The notes under the pieces: generated by a model
What the model saw: the letters and a program-made list of their open reading frames with translations, nothing else
Told to the model about the DNA's origin: nothing
The model's database searches: none
Source: JABMMZ01 sp040403495
GTDB taxonomy: Bacteria; Bacteroidota; Bacteroidia; NS11-12g; UBA955
NCBI GenBank assembly: GCA_040403495.1
Contig: JBBAKM010000002.1
Location: 62,001-126,000, forward strand
Direction: 5' to 3'
DNA length: 64,000 bases
Translations under genes and position numbers: made by a program
In this document: in pieces, positions 52,201 through 60,773 of the stretch
Layout: every line of letters begins with the position of its first letter
Position numbering within the stretch: position 1 is the stretch's first letter

Positions 52201-54358
52201 AATGGGTAATAGAGACAGTATTGTTTATTACTGGAGAGCGAGAATAAATACAGGTAGTATTCAAGGTGGGTTATGGACAGAGCGCAGTTTTATCCATATT
52301 TTGGACAACGAGGCAGGTTGGTCACAATCACACTTTCCTCAATTTTATCCAACGAGTTCATTGTTCAGGGTAGCTTTAAATCAAGACCTAAGGAAGTTTG
52401 AATTTTCGCCAACATCAGAGAAAGTGTTTGTAACCACAGCATTAGCTAAATTCCCCAATTTTGGAATTAAAAAGGGTGGGTATGCTTCAACATCACTCAA
52501 TCCTGGAACTTCAAATAATACATTAGTTGTTGCATTGTTTGATAAAAATAGTCTAGAACAATTTAGAATTCAAAGCAAAATTTTTGTTCCTTGGAAATAT
52601 TATGGTTTAAACTATTACGAACAAGCTCTAAATATTTACAATATTGGCTTAGGTGATGATTTTGTTGAATTAGTAGATTCTATTCCTGAAGGAACGTATG
52701 TCGCAATTTGTAATGTGAATGGTATTTTTAGATCACAGTGGTCTGAAGCTACTAAAGCTTCATTCCGAAAACTAGGCTCAAAACTAGTGGATAGTTTTTA
52801 TTCCGACTATTCTTCTTTTGCGATGATTGGTAAAAAAGGAGCTCCTCCAGGATGGGCAACGGAAGACACTGGTCACTTTTTTAGCTCTGCGCTCGACCTT
52901 AGTCTTATAGAAATAGAAAAGGAAATGATTGGTAAAAGAAACAAAGGGAGTATCTCTAGCGAATTAATTGGCCCAACTTCTGAATGGGGCGCCCTACACT
53001 TCTGGACAAAAAATGAAGAACCCATTTCTCAAGATTTATTCAATATAGAAATACATGGCATCAGTAAATCAAATAATGATACCGTATTGTTTTCTAATAT
53101 AACAAGTAGTCCGTTTGACCTCAGTTCTATTGATGCTAGCCAATTTCCTTCAATATACCTCAAAGCCAATTTTGAAGATGCAAAAGACTATACGCCACCT
53201 CAATTAATGCATTGGCGAGTAACCAATAAGGAGGTGCCCGAAGGAACGCTTAACCCAACCTTAACTAGTAATGTTTGGAGAGATACTCTAAATCAAGGCG
53301 AAGCATTCAATTATGAAATTGCTTTCCAAAACATCTCTAAACTGTCATTTAATAAAAATCTACAATATGAGGTAACTATTTTTAATATTGACAGTAAAGA
53401 TACTGTTTTCAAATCTGTAAGATTATATAATGATAGCCTAAAGCCAAATCAAATTTTTAAAATTGGGGCATCCCTTAATACTAAAAAATTGAAAGGTAGA
53501 TATGCCTACTCAGTTAAAGTTAATTTTGATATTTTTAATAAACCTATTCAACCAGAATTAACCATGACTAATAATTCTGCAGTTAGATATTTTTATGTTG
53601 AAGAAGACAGAATTAACCCACTTCTTGATGTGACTTTCGACGGAAGACATATCGCGAATGGTGAAATAGTTTCAGCAAATCCAATTATTACTATTTCAAG
53701 TAAAGATGAAAATAAACTAAATTGGCAAACAGATACAGCCGGGATTATTATTTGGATGAAAAAACCAAATGAAACTGACTTTAGACTGATTGATTTTGAT
53801 AGTTTTGGGGTTAAATATTTTCCTGCAACTTCTGCATACAACCAAGCTAAAGCAATCTTCTCTCCGCAAAATCTTGAAGATGGCATTTACACGCTAAAAA
53901 TTCAATCTAGAGATGCCAACGGAACTGCTGCAGGTACCAGCGAATACCTAATAAACTTTGTGGTAATTAATCAAGCTAGTACAACTAATTTTTACCCTTA
54001 TCCTAATCCTTTCACAACCCAAATGAAGTTTGTTTTCACGCTGACTGGAAAGGAAATTCCTGATTACATTAATATTAAAATCATGACCATCCAAGGCAAA
54101 GTTATTAAAGAACTAAATAAGGATGATTTGGGTGACATTAGAATTGGTAACAATATTACTGATGTTGTTTGGGATGGAACCGATACTTATGGCGATAGGC
54201 TCTCTAACGGTGTTTATTTGTATACTGTAACTATTAAAACTAATGGTGAAGAGTTGTCTCAATTGGAAAACGATAATTTGAGTAATCAATTAAATGCGGA
54301 TAAAGCAAACAATAAATTATTTAAACATTCCGTTGGTAAGATAGTCTTACTGAGATAA
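49250..54358 (+). CDS. porU2: PorU2-type T9SS sortase (C25 gingipain-like peptidase)
   Basis: The 1702-residue protein has a signal peptide (MKKLLFLVLFLICSSPMFS). A peptidase C25 domain lies at about 440-760 with catalytic His659 in FLGHGSAS and Cys689 in YFNGCSIGN. Large beta-rich Ig-like and CARDB-like regions follow. The end has NFYPYPNPFTT and a FlgD-like strand (DTYGDRLSNGVYLYTVTI) instead of a classic cargo tail. PorU sortases cut the C-terminal signal of T9SS cargo at the outer membrane; PorU2 is the longer paralogue, whose precise cargo set is unclear. The four cargo proteins in this window are plausible clients. A lytic transglycosylase gene follows after 12 nt. Confidence 0.85.
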   Translation: MKKLLFLVLFLICSSPMFSQSYGNEWISPNQKYFKITLNNTGIYRIDYFNLINAATEMRLDLSTVNPRKWQIFHNGVEIPIYVAGEQDNIFNSSDFIEFYSTPNDGKLDNGLYSNPDFNANPSRSIISDSSVFYLTFLPSNSPQNGLRLKEYRNTNFNSFTPQNYCLFTSKVGFYNLYNYGKGFSLQGSQTVNPEYVKAEGFVGSYFGSGTSIPAFPATVPTPNASLDGPNPQLSFQSIGANDNVLVSNDHHLKVNISNDNVSYTTVFDTLFDGITVIKKELEFSKNQIGNETYFRFTPEFITGVPYQAHALSYINIKYSRTLDLTSNHQRNFELEGSTNPRYLEWTNYNASKNRPIIYDLTSGYRVRGEKYGSDNVRIILPSGNTSNYYLTDSTDITFLTANQIKPGISYESIDDNSFIVFDSRQWVNKNKFLMITNNSLVGKYTGDFIQYKRTITNTSPADLVTVQQLYDHFSFGVPHPLAIRNFLRFLAESGDTTLKFVFLVGRGYQTDYIRPANRLRDNIVPSIGVPASDNMFATSILSSNLSPYFAIGRLTIDRAVQLGIYLNKVKDFDANSNEIWKKHNLHLAGGEDGSQAINFTNRLNSHANFVKAQPFGGWVTTYTKSSVGISEPFLKQKAIDVVCKPEGNGVQFVTFLGHGSASVADVDIGDTLEYYNKNKYPIFYFNGCSIGNPCIGPPNKNVRLSGERFINAKDKGAIAFIGQTALSELNHVDRQNRELYRLIYSSKYNGNYTIGEAIKDMLGVTGIISNELNSIQSRILFLQGDPSLRLYQPSIPDYEISDKSVFLYPEDYSAVADSFAVAVPITNKGKYVSDSISIRIDRSYPNNFIEKTYFFKVKSIANTDTVYLYIKSKDAASAGINKFTITINDDFAITENNYTNNRAIIYPFIPGNGVNLIYPKRYDIVSRLNNDSVTLVAQALNIFEQNYQFVFEIDTSHLFNSPWKKADSSSSIIGHLRNWKVKLMGNRDSIVYYWRARINTGSIQGGLWTERSFIHILDNEAGWSQSHFPQFYPTSSLFRVALNQDLRKFEFSPTSEKVFVTTALAKFPNFGIKKGGYASTSLNPGTSNNTLVVALFDKNSLEQFRIQSKIFVPWKYYGLNYYEQALNIYNIGLGDDFVELVDSIPEGTYVAICNVNGIFRSQWSEATKASFRKLGSKLVDSFYSDYSSFAMIGKKGAPPGWATEDTGHFFSSALDLSLIEIEKEMIGKRNKGSISSELIGPTSEWGALHFWTKNEEPISQDLFNIEIHGISKSNNDTVLFSNITSSPFDLSSIDASQFPSIYLKANFEDAKDYTPPQLMHWRVTNKEVPEGTLNPTLTSNVWRDTLNQGEAFNYEIAFQNISKLSFNKNLQYEVTIFNIDSKDTVFKSVRLYNDSLKPNQIFKIGASLNTKKLKGRYAYSVKVNFDIFNKPIQPELTMTNNSAVRYFYVEEDRINPLLDVTFDGRHIANGEIVSANPIITISSKDENKLNWQTDTAGIIIWMKKPNETDFRLIDFDSFGVKYFPATSAYNQAKAIFSPQNLEDGIYTLKIQSRDANGTAAGTSEYLINFVVINQASTTNFYPYPNPFTTQMKFVFTLTGKEIPDYINIKIMTIQGKVIKELNKDDLGDIRIGNNITDVVWDGTDTYGDRLSNGVYLYTVTIKTNGEELSQLENDNLSNQLNADKANNKLFKHSVGKIVLLR

Positions 54359-54370
54359 ATACAACAATAT

Positions 54371-55270
54371 ATGAAATTCACTTCTCCTTTATTCCTTTTG
54401 GCTTTTTTATTAATGGGATTTAACAATCCTAGTAGTACTAACGCAACTTATAAAAGCTCGGTTGATTACATGTATGAACTACAATTAAATCAACTACCTC
54501 AAGTTATATTTTGGAGAAAAATTATGAATCTTCATCACGACAGTTGTCTTGTTAATATTCATAAAGAAAGAAAAATATTAACCACCGCTTCTTACCGTAA
54601 TTGGACTTCTTTACCCAGTGAAGTTAAAGCACAAGTTTTGGATAGTTTCCGTAGATTAAACGGTTATTTAGATTCTCCCAAAATTGTTGGTACACAAGGG
54701 AAAAAGTTTTTTTATACCTTTGAAAAAATTGCGCCTAAAGTGCCTGATGGAATGAAACAATTTGAATTAAATGGTGTAGACCCTTGGTATGCTAAAGCCA
54801 TCCTTTTAATTGAAAGTCCTAACCAATTGCAAAAATCTACTGCCGGTGCTTATGGGCCTTTCCAATTAATGCCTTATGTTGCTCGTCAATATGGACTTAA
54901 AGTTAATAAATATACAGACGAACGAGCCAATTTCAATCGCTCTGCTTATGCCGCTAGTCAATTAATTAAAAATATTTGTATCCCTTATGCCAAATCAATG
55001 CTCTTGGAGATTGGTGTTGAATCAATAGATGAGGATGATTTATGGTTTAAGCTTTTTGTTATGCATGTTTATAATGCTGGAGCAGGAACTTTAAAAACGG
55101 CTCTCAAATCTATTCCAGAGCCAAAAAAAGAAATGGAGCTTATAACCCAATTGTGGCAAACTAATGCAGGAAGATTTCAATCTTCTTCGCAAAATTACAG
55201 CCAACTTATTTTAGCCGCATTTTTTGAGTACGATGACAGAGTTGAACGCTTAAATACGAGCAGTAATTAA
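54371..55270 (+). CDS. Lytic transglycosylase (SLT domain)
   Basis: The 299-residue exported protein has an N-terminal signal (MKFTSPLFLLAFLLMGFNNP). A C-terminal SLT domain has catalytic Glu148 in LLIESPNQ, then AYGPFQLMP and the later MHVYNAGAGTL motif. It cuts glycan strands of peptidoglycan. Lying 12 nt after porU2, it is likely co-transcribed and may open the wall for the secretion machinery, which is inference. It converges with the phosphatase gene (4-bp stop overlap). Confidence 0.88.
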   Translation: MKFTSPLFLLAFLLMGFNNPSSTNATYKSSVDYMYELQLNQLPQVIFWRKIMNLHHDSCLVNIHKERKILTTASYRNWTSLPSEVKAQVLDSFRRLNGYLDSPKIVGTQGKKFFYTFEKIAPKVPDGMKQFELNGVDPWYAKAILLIESPNQLQKSTAGAYGPFQLMPYVARQYGLKVNKYTDERANFNRSAYAASQLIKNICIPYAKSMLLEIGVESIDEDDLWFKLFVMHVYNAGAGTLKTALKSIPEPKKEMELITQLWQTNAGRFQSSSQNYSQLILAAFFEYDDRVERLNTSSN

Positions 55271-56331
55271 AGTTTTAATAAATACTTAATGTTTTTGTAA
55301 ACTTGAGTGTTTTCCATGGTTCCTTTAAATAAATGTGAACCGGGGCCAAAAGCATAGACAGGAACCATTATTCCTGTGTGATGACCTGTAGAATAGTGTG
55401 GTTTTATCTCTTTGTTTTTTTCAGAGCCTTCTATCAATGACAATCCTCCGGTTTCATGGTCGGCCGTTACAATCACTAAAGTATTTTTATTTGATTGGGC
55501 ATAGTCATATGCTATTTTAACTGCTTTGTCAAAATCTATTAATTCTGAAACAGTGTAATTTAAGTCATTATTATGACCGCCCCAGTCTATCTGACTGCCT
55601 TCTATCATTAGAAAAAAGCCATTTTTCTTTTGGTCAAAATATTGAATTGCTTTATTGGTTACATGTGCCAACCAATTCGACCTAAGTTGTGCTACAGGAG
55701 GATGAATACTGTCATTGTAAAACCAAATGTATTTTTTTTGAGGGTCAAGAGTTACAGATTCGTGACCATTTAAAATGGAATACTGATTATTAAGTAATTT
55801 CTCGATATTAAAATAGGGTTTTCCTGTTCCTGCCAAAAAATCTATCCCTTTATCATAAAAATCATTGGCTATTTGTAAGTGCATTTCTCTGTTTTTTTGA
55901 TGCGCATAAAAAGAAGCAGGTGTCGCATGGGTGACACTACTTGTTGCTATTAATCCTGTTGCAATATTTTTCTCTTCAGCTAACTCAACTATTGTTTTTA
56001 ATGGCATTGTATCCACTCCAACTCCCACAGCGCCATTGTATGTTTTTTCACCTGTACTAAAAGCAGTAGCACCTGCCGCACTGTCTGTGATGTAATCATC
56101 TGCAGAAGCCGTTTTTAAAAATCCAATGTCTTTGAAAATATCTAAAGTTAATCCTCCATTTATAACAGATGCAGCACAAATTTGAGCTAGCCCCATTCCA
56201 TCTCCAATTAGTAAAATAATATTTATTGGAAATTTACTCTCCGATTTTTCTACTTTTCTTAGACTATTACAGTTAATAAATAAAAGACTAAAGGCTAAAA
56301 AAATAGTTAATATTTTTAATGATAATTTCAT
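55267..56331 (-). CDS. Alkaline phosphatase, probable lipoprotein
   Basis: The 354-residue phosphatase starts with a lipoprotein signal (SLLFINC, Cys21). Metal ligands and active site match PhoA: Asp44 in LIGDGMGLAQ, Ser84 in TDSAAGATAF, the ADHETGG motif and the His of STGHHTG. It releases phosphate from organic esters in the envelope. Pho-box regulation is not visible. Confidence 0.92.
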   Translation of the reverse strand: MKLSLKILTIFLAFSLLFINCNSLRKVEKSESKFPINIILLIGDGMGLAQICAASVINGGLTLDIFKDIGFLKTASADDYITDSAAGATAFSTGEKTYNGAVGVGVDTMPLKTIVELAEEKNIATGLIATSSVTHATPASFYAHQKNREMHLQIANDFYDKGIDFLAGTGKPYFNIEKLLNNQYSILNGHESVTLDPQKKYIWFYNDSIHPPVAQLRSNWLAHVTNKAIQYFDQKKNGFFLMIEGSQIDWGGHNNDLNYTVSELIDFDKAVKIAYDYAQSNKNTLVIVTADHETGGLSLIEGSEKNKEIKPHYSTGHHTGIMVPVYAFGPGSHLFKGTMENTQVYKNIKYLLKL

Positions 56332-56469
56332 TTTGCAAATATCAAACTTTCCTTTAGTAACACAATCGTGTTATTTTAGTAAAATTTTCGTACACAAACG
56401 TACCATTTTTGCCCTGTTAGCAACCAACTTATTTCTTTTATTGATACATTTGTTTGAAATAACTACAAA

Positions 56470-56838
56470 ATGAAACCTTTAAATTATTGTACTGAATGTA
56501 ATAAACTATTAAATGGAAGGAGTGATAAGAGATTTTGTGACGAAGGTTGCAGAAATAATCACAACAACAAATTGAATAGTGTTGCATATAAAAATGTAAA
56601 AAACATCAATAAAATCCTCAGAATAAATAGAAATGTCTTAAATTCTCTCTTACCAAACGAAGACAAAACCACAGTAAGTCAGAAAACATTATTAATACTT
56701 GGTTTTAACTTTGAATACTTCACCCACACCTATCAAACAAAAGCTGGAAATCAATATTACTTTGTTTATGAATATGGTTACTTAAAACTTGAAAACAACA
56801 GGGTTATGATTGTAAAAAACAAGTCAATTTCTCAATAA
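56470..56838 (+). CDS. Zinc-ribbon protein of unknown function
   Basis: The 122-residue protein has an N-terminal CxxC (Cys7, Cys10) and CxxxC (Cys23, Cys27) pair, probably a zinc ribbon, followed by a helical and beta region with several aromatic residues (FEYFTHTYQT, YYFVYEYGYLKL). No signal peptide, so probably cytosolic. I cannot assign a function. It is isolated between the phosphatase gene (divergent) and murF-alr (convergent). Confidence 0.65.
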   Translation: MKPLNYCTECNKLLNGRSDKRFCDEGCRNNHNNKLNSVAYKNVKNINKILRINRNVLNSLLPNEDKTTVSQKTLLILGFNFEYFTHTYQTKAGNQYYFVYEYGYLKLENNRVMIVKNKSISQ

Positions 56839-56873
56839 AACTAAAAGAAAAAAATAGCTGTTTGACCACCTTA

Positions 56874-59303
56874 TTACTCATTTATATACACTCTTTTTAC
56901 CCTTTGGGAAATGGAAGTAAGTACCTCATAAGGGATTGTACTCAGGAGAGTGGCAATATTCGTAATAGGATAGTCTTTTCCAAAAAGTAATGCAGTGTCA
57001 CCTTCAGAACAATTAATGTTGCTCAAATCTACCATACACATGTCCATACATATATTTCCTATGATGGGTGCCACTTTGCCGTTTATGTAAAAACAACCTA
57101 CTCCGTTGCTTAGTTTTCTGTTAATACCATCGGCATAACCAATCGCTAATATGCCAATTTTTCGTTCATGGTCTACAATTCCTTTTCTTGAATAACCAAC
57201 ACTCTCATTTGCCTTGATGGTTTTAATCTGAGTGATAGTGGTTTTTAATGTAAATACAGGTTCTAATAAGTGCGATTTTGTTCCGCTTGGATCAATTCCA
57301 TATAACCCAATACCCAAACGAACCATTGTTTGTGTGTTGAATTTAAAACGACTAATTGCAGCAGTATTACTAATGTGTTTTTCGAATGAATATCCAACAT
57401 AGTGCTCTATAGTTCGACAAGCATTTTCAAATAATGTATATTGTTCTTGAGTAAAATTGTCGTGAATAGACTCTTCACTCGCTGATAAATGAGAAAAAAC
57501 ACTGGCAATTTTCCAGTTTTTTAAACCAATAATTTCTTCACATAATTGAGTAATTTCATCCATTGAGATTCCTAAGCGATGCATACCTGTGTCTAATTCA
57601 ATATGTATTGAAATGGGCGCATCTCCAATCAATGGTATTACATCGTAAATTTGTTGTATACTGTAAATTACCGGCTCTAATTTGTATTGAAGTATATGCA
57701 AAATACTTTCTGCATCTACATTCAAAACCATAATGGGAGTATTTATTCCACTCTTCCTAAGTTCAACCCCTTCATCTGCAAAAGCAACAGCAAAATAATC
57801 AACCTTGTGATTGAGCAATTTAGCTATTTCATAACTGCCACTTCCGTAAGCAAATGCCTTAACCATTGCCATCATTTTTTGATTTGGTAACAACTCTTTT
57901 TTATAGACATTTAAATTATGTAATGCTGCATTCAAATTAATTTCTAAAACTGTTCCGTGCGACTGTAACTCAAGTTTTTTAGCTATTTTTTCGAATGCAA
58001 ATAATCGAGCTCCTTTTATTAAAATACCTTCATTCTCAAAATGTATTATTTTAAAATTCTCTAAAAATGTATTTGTATCTATGTAAAATTGTGAGCTTGG
58101 AATGGCAGACTGAAAAAGTGTTTGATACTTAATAAAGTTAGGCCCTATTCCGATGATTCTTTGAATTTGTTTTTCTTTAAGTAGGTCAATTAAATGTTGA
58201 GTTAGTACTTCATCATTTAATCCACTTTGTTGAATATCTGATAATATTAAGGTCGTTTTAGCGTAGATATTTTGTTGTTTTAAAAAAGACAATGCCACAC
58301 TTAATGCTTGTAAATCATTGCTATAGGAGTCATTTACAACAATACAGTTATTAATCCCTTTTTTTAACTCCATCCTCATACTTATTGGTTTTAAGCTTGA
58401 AAAAGCTTCAGCTTTAAAACAATTGTATTTGAGGCAAAACAACCAACACAAACAAATGTTTTCAATAGATATGTCATCCTTAAAAGGAACGGTAATCGAG
58501 TAGTTTTGATTTTGATATTTGGCGTTTAATGTTACACCTTGTTGTTCTGTGATTTTTGAAAAAATATTTAAATCAGCGCTCTCATTATTATAATCGTAAG
58601 TAATGGCTTTACCATTCAATTTCGAAATAATTTCGGTATTATACTTTGTTATAACGTATTTTGAGTTTTCGAAAAGTATAATTTTTTCATTTAGTTTTTG
58701 ATTAAAATCATCAAATCCTTCATCGTGGGCAGAGCCCATGTGCGTTAATATCCCAATATTTGCTTGAATAATAGAAGATAATCTTTCCATTTCTCCTTTT
58801 TGCGAGATACCAGCTTCAAAAATAGCAAGTTCATGTTCTTTATTCAGTTGCCACACACTCAGAGGAACCCCAATTTGACTGTTATAGCTTTTCGGGCTTG
58901 CGCAAATAGAAAAGTCTTGTGCTAAAAGTTGCAATAACCATTCTTTAACAATTGTTTTTCCATTGCTTCCGGTTATTCCTAAAACAGGAATACTAAATGA
59001 ATGCCTGTGAAAACGACTAAGATTCTGAAGGGCATTTAAAGTATTTTCGACTACTATAAAACTAGCATCAGGGTATAAGTGTGTATTAAAGTCAGGTTCT
59101 ACAACAAATTGTTTAACTCCTTTATGGTACAATTCATCAATATAGCGATGTCCATTGTTGAATTTTGTAGAAATGGCAAAGAATATAGTGTGTGATGCTT
59201 GCGTTAGATTTCTGCTGTCTATCAGTAATATCCAATTGTGCTCATTATCATTTCCAACTAATTTTCCATTTAGTTCTTGCGCTATTTTTGACAATTGGTA
59301 CAT
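56874..59303 (-). CDS. murF-alr: Bifunctional UDP-MurNAc-tripeptide:D-Ala-D-Ala ligase / alanine racemase
   Basis: The 809-residue fusion joins two consecutive wall-precursor activities. The MurF part (about 1-445) has the ATP loop GITGSNGKT at 109-117. The alanine racemase part (about 450-809) has PLP-binding Lys482 in MVKAFAYGSG, catalytic Tyr704 in GYSRKG and NICMDMCMVD. The fusion is a known Bacteroidota trait. It could let D-alanine flow toward D-Ala-D-Ala ligation. In the MurF part, the position of a substrate-carbamylated lysine could not be confirmed by eye. Confidence 0.93.
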   Translation of the reverse strand: MYQLSKIAQELNGKLVGNDNEHNWILLIDSRNLTQASHTIFFAISTKFNNGHRYIDELYHKGVKQFVVEPDFNTHLYPDASFIVVENTLNALQNLSRFHRHSFSIPVLGITGSNGKTIVKEWLLQLLAQDFSICASPKSYNSQIGVPLSVWQLNKEHELAIFEAGISQKGEMERLSSIIQANIGILTHMGSAHDEGFDDFNQKLNEKIILFENSKYVITKYNTEIISKLNGKAITYDYNNESADLNIFSKITEQQGVTLNAKYQNQNYSITVPFKDDISIENICLCWLFCLKYNCFKAEAFSSLKPISMRMELKKGINNCIVVNDSYSNDLQALSVALSFLKQQNIYAKTTLILSDIQQSGLNDEVLTQHLIDLLKEKQIQRIIGIGPNFIKYQTLFQSAIPSSQFYIDTNTFLENFKIIHFENEGILIKGARLFAFEKIAKKLELQSHGTVLEINLNAALHNLNVYKKELLPNQKMMAMVKAFAYGSGSYEIAKLLNHKVDYFAVAFADEGVELRKSGINTPIMVLNVDAESILHILQYKLEPVIYSIQQIYDVIPLIGDAPISIHIELDTGMHRLGISMDEITQLCEEIIGLKNWKIASVFSHLSASEESIHDNFTQEQYTLFENACRTIEHYVGYSFEKHISNTAAISRFKFNTQTMVRLGIGLYGIDPSGTKSHLLEPVFTLKTTITQIKTIKANESVGYSRKGIVDHERKIGILAIGYADGINRKLSNGVGCFYINGKVAPIIGNICMDMCMVDLSNINCSEGDTALLFGKDYPITNIATLLSTIPYEVLTSISQRVKRVYINE

Positions 59304-59378
59304 GTGTTTACAAATTTGATAAAATAAATGGGAAAATTAAATAAAGTTTAAACTTTTTTCTTAAGTTCGCATTTATCG

Positions 59379-60773
59379 ATGTCACAAGAACTAAAACAAA
59401 AGCTTGGCGTTTTTTCTGCAGTAATGGTTGTGGTTAGTGCCATGATTGGGAGCGGTGTTTTCAAGCAGATTTCCCAAATGAGTTACAACTTACAAGACAG
59501 TGTTTGGGTACTTGTAGCTTGGGCATGCGCCGGATTAATTACTTTGATGGGTTCATTAAGTAATGCCGAAGTGGCAGGAATGATTGCTAAACCGGGCGGG
59601 CAATATGTGTATTTTCAGACCATGTATGGCAAGTTGTTTGCTTTTTTGTTTGGTTGGGCCTCATTTTCAGTCATTCAAACAGCAACTGCCGCATCTGTAG
59701 CTTTCGTATTTGCAGAATCTGTTAATAATTTAATTCCATTACCACAAGCCTCAACATATTGGGCAAATTGGACTTTAGTTTCTATTTATGATTTTGAATT
59801 ACAGCCATTTAATAATTTAGGAGTAAAGTCAATAGCTTGTTTATTAGTCTTAGTTTTATCAATGATTAATTACCGCGGCATAGATTATGGCGAAAAAATA
59901 AGTAATCTATTTGGTTCAGCGATTGTTTTGGGTGTGTTTTTTATTATTGTTTTTTCATTTGTAATGGGTGATAATTCCATACAATCACAGTCGAGCCAAT
60001 TTAAGGATATTGATTTTTTGCCAATGTTTTTTTCTGCAATGTTAGCCGCTTTTTGGGCTTACGAAGGATGGAATAATGTAGGTTTTTTGGGTGGTGAAAT
60101 TAAAAATCCAAAGAAAAATATCCCAATTGCATTGGCATTAGGCACTACTATAGTAATGGTGTTATACGTATTTGTAAATGCTGCTTTTTTTAAATTAGGT
60201 GATATTTCGTTCTATAATCAAATTTACCAACAAGACAATCAAGTTGCAGCTATTGCAGGAATAAAGCAAGTATGGGTTATGGGAGGGCTTTTTATTTCAA
60301 TACTAATAATAGTCAGCACATTTAATAGTACTAACAACAGTTTAATGACAGCCCCACGTATTTATTATGCAATGGCCAAAGATGGTTTATTCTTTAAGAA
60401 AGCGGGTGTGTCGCATCCCAAATTTTTAACACCACACAAAGCCATATTATTGCAACTGTTCTGGTGTTTAGTATTAATTATTAGTGGAAGTTTTAATATG
60501 TTAACAGAAATGTTGGTTTTTGTTGCCTTTATATTTTATGGTTGTGGCGCTTTTGGTGTCATCATATTAAGAAGAAAAATGCCCAATGAAAATCGACCAT
60601 TTAAAGTGCCATTGTATCCTATTATACCTCTAGTTTTTACACTATTTAGTGCATTTTTGGTTTACTATTCTATAGTTCAGTCGCCTGGATATGCCATTAT
60701 TGGGTTGATTTTGGTCGTTTTGGGTGTCCCATTGTATTATTTCTTCAACCATCAGTCATCTCCAAAATCTTAA
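59379..60773 (+). CDS. APC-family amino acid permease
   Basis: The 464-residue membrane protein has 12 helices, with SAMIGSGVFKQ in the first (the APC unwinding motif) and AFWAYEGWNNVGFLGGEIKNPKKN in the middle, typical of L-type/y+LAT-like transporters. Substrate is unknown. Its stop overlaps the start of the NFACT gene by one base (TAATG), so the two are coupled, an unusual pairing. Confidence 0.88.
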   Translation: MSQELKQKLGVFSAVMVVVSAMIGSGVFKQISQMSYNLQDSVWVLVAWACAGLITLMGSLSNAEVAGMIAKPGGQYVYFQTMYGKLFAFLFGWASFSVIQTATAASVAFVFAESVNNLIPLPQASTYWANWTLVSIYDFELQPFNNLGVKSIACLLVLVLSMINYRGIDYGEKISNLFGSAIVLGVFFIIVFSFVMGDNSIQSQSSQFKDIDFLPMFFSAMLAAFWAYEGWNNVGFLGGEIKNPKKNIPIALALGTTIVMVLYVFVNAAFFKLGDISFYNQIYQQDNQVAAIAGIKQVWVMGGLFISILIIVSTFNSTNNSLMTAPRIYYAMAKDGLFFKKAGVSHPKFLTPHKAILLQLFWCLVLIISGSFNMLTEMLVFVAFIFYGCGAFGVIILRRKMPNENRPFKVPLYPIIPLVFTLFSAFLVYYSIVQSPGYAIIGLILVVLGVPLYYFFNHQSSPKS

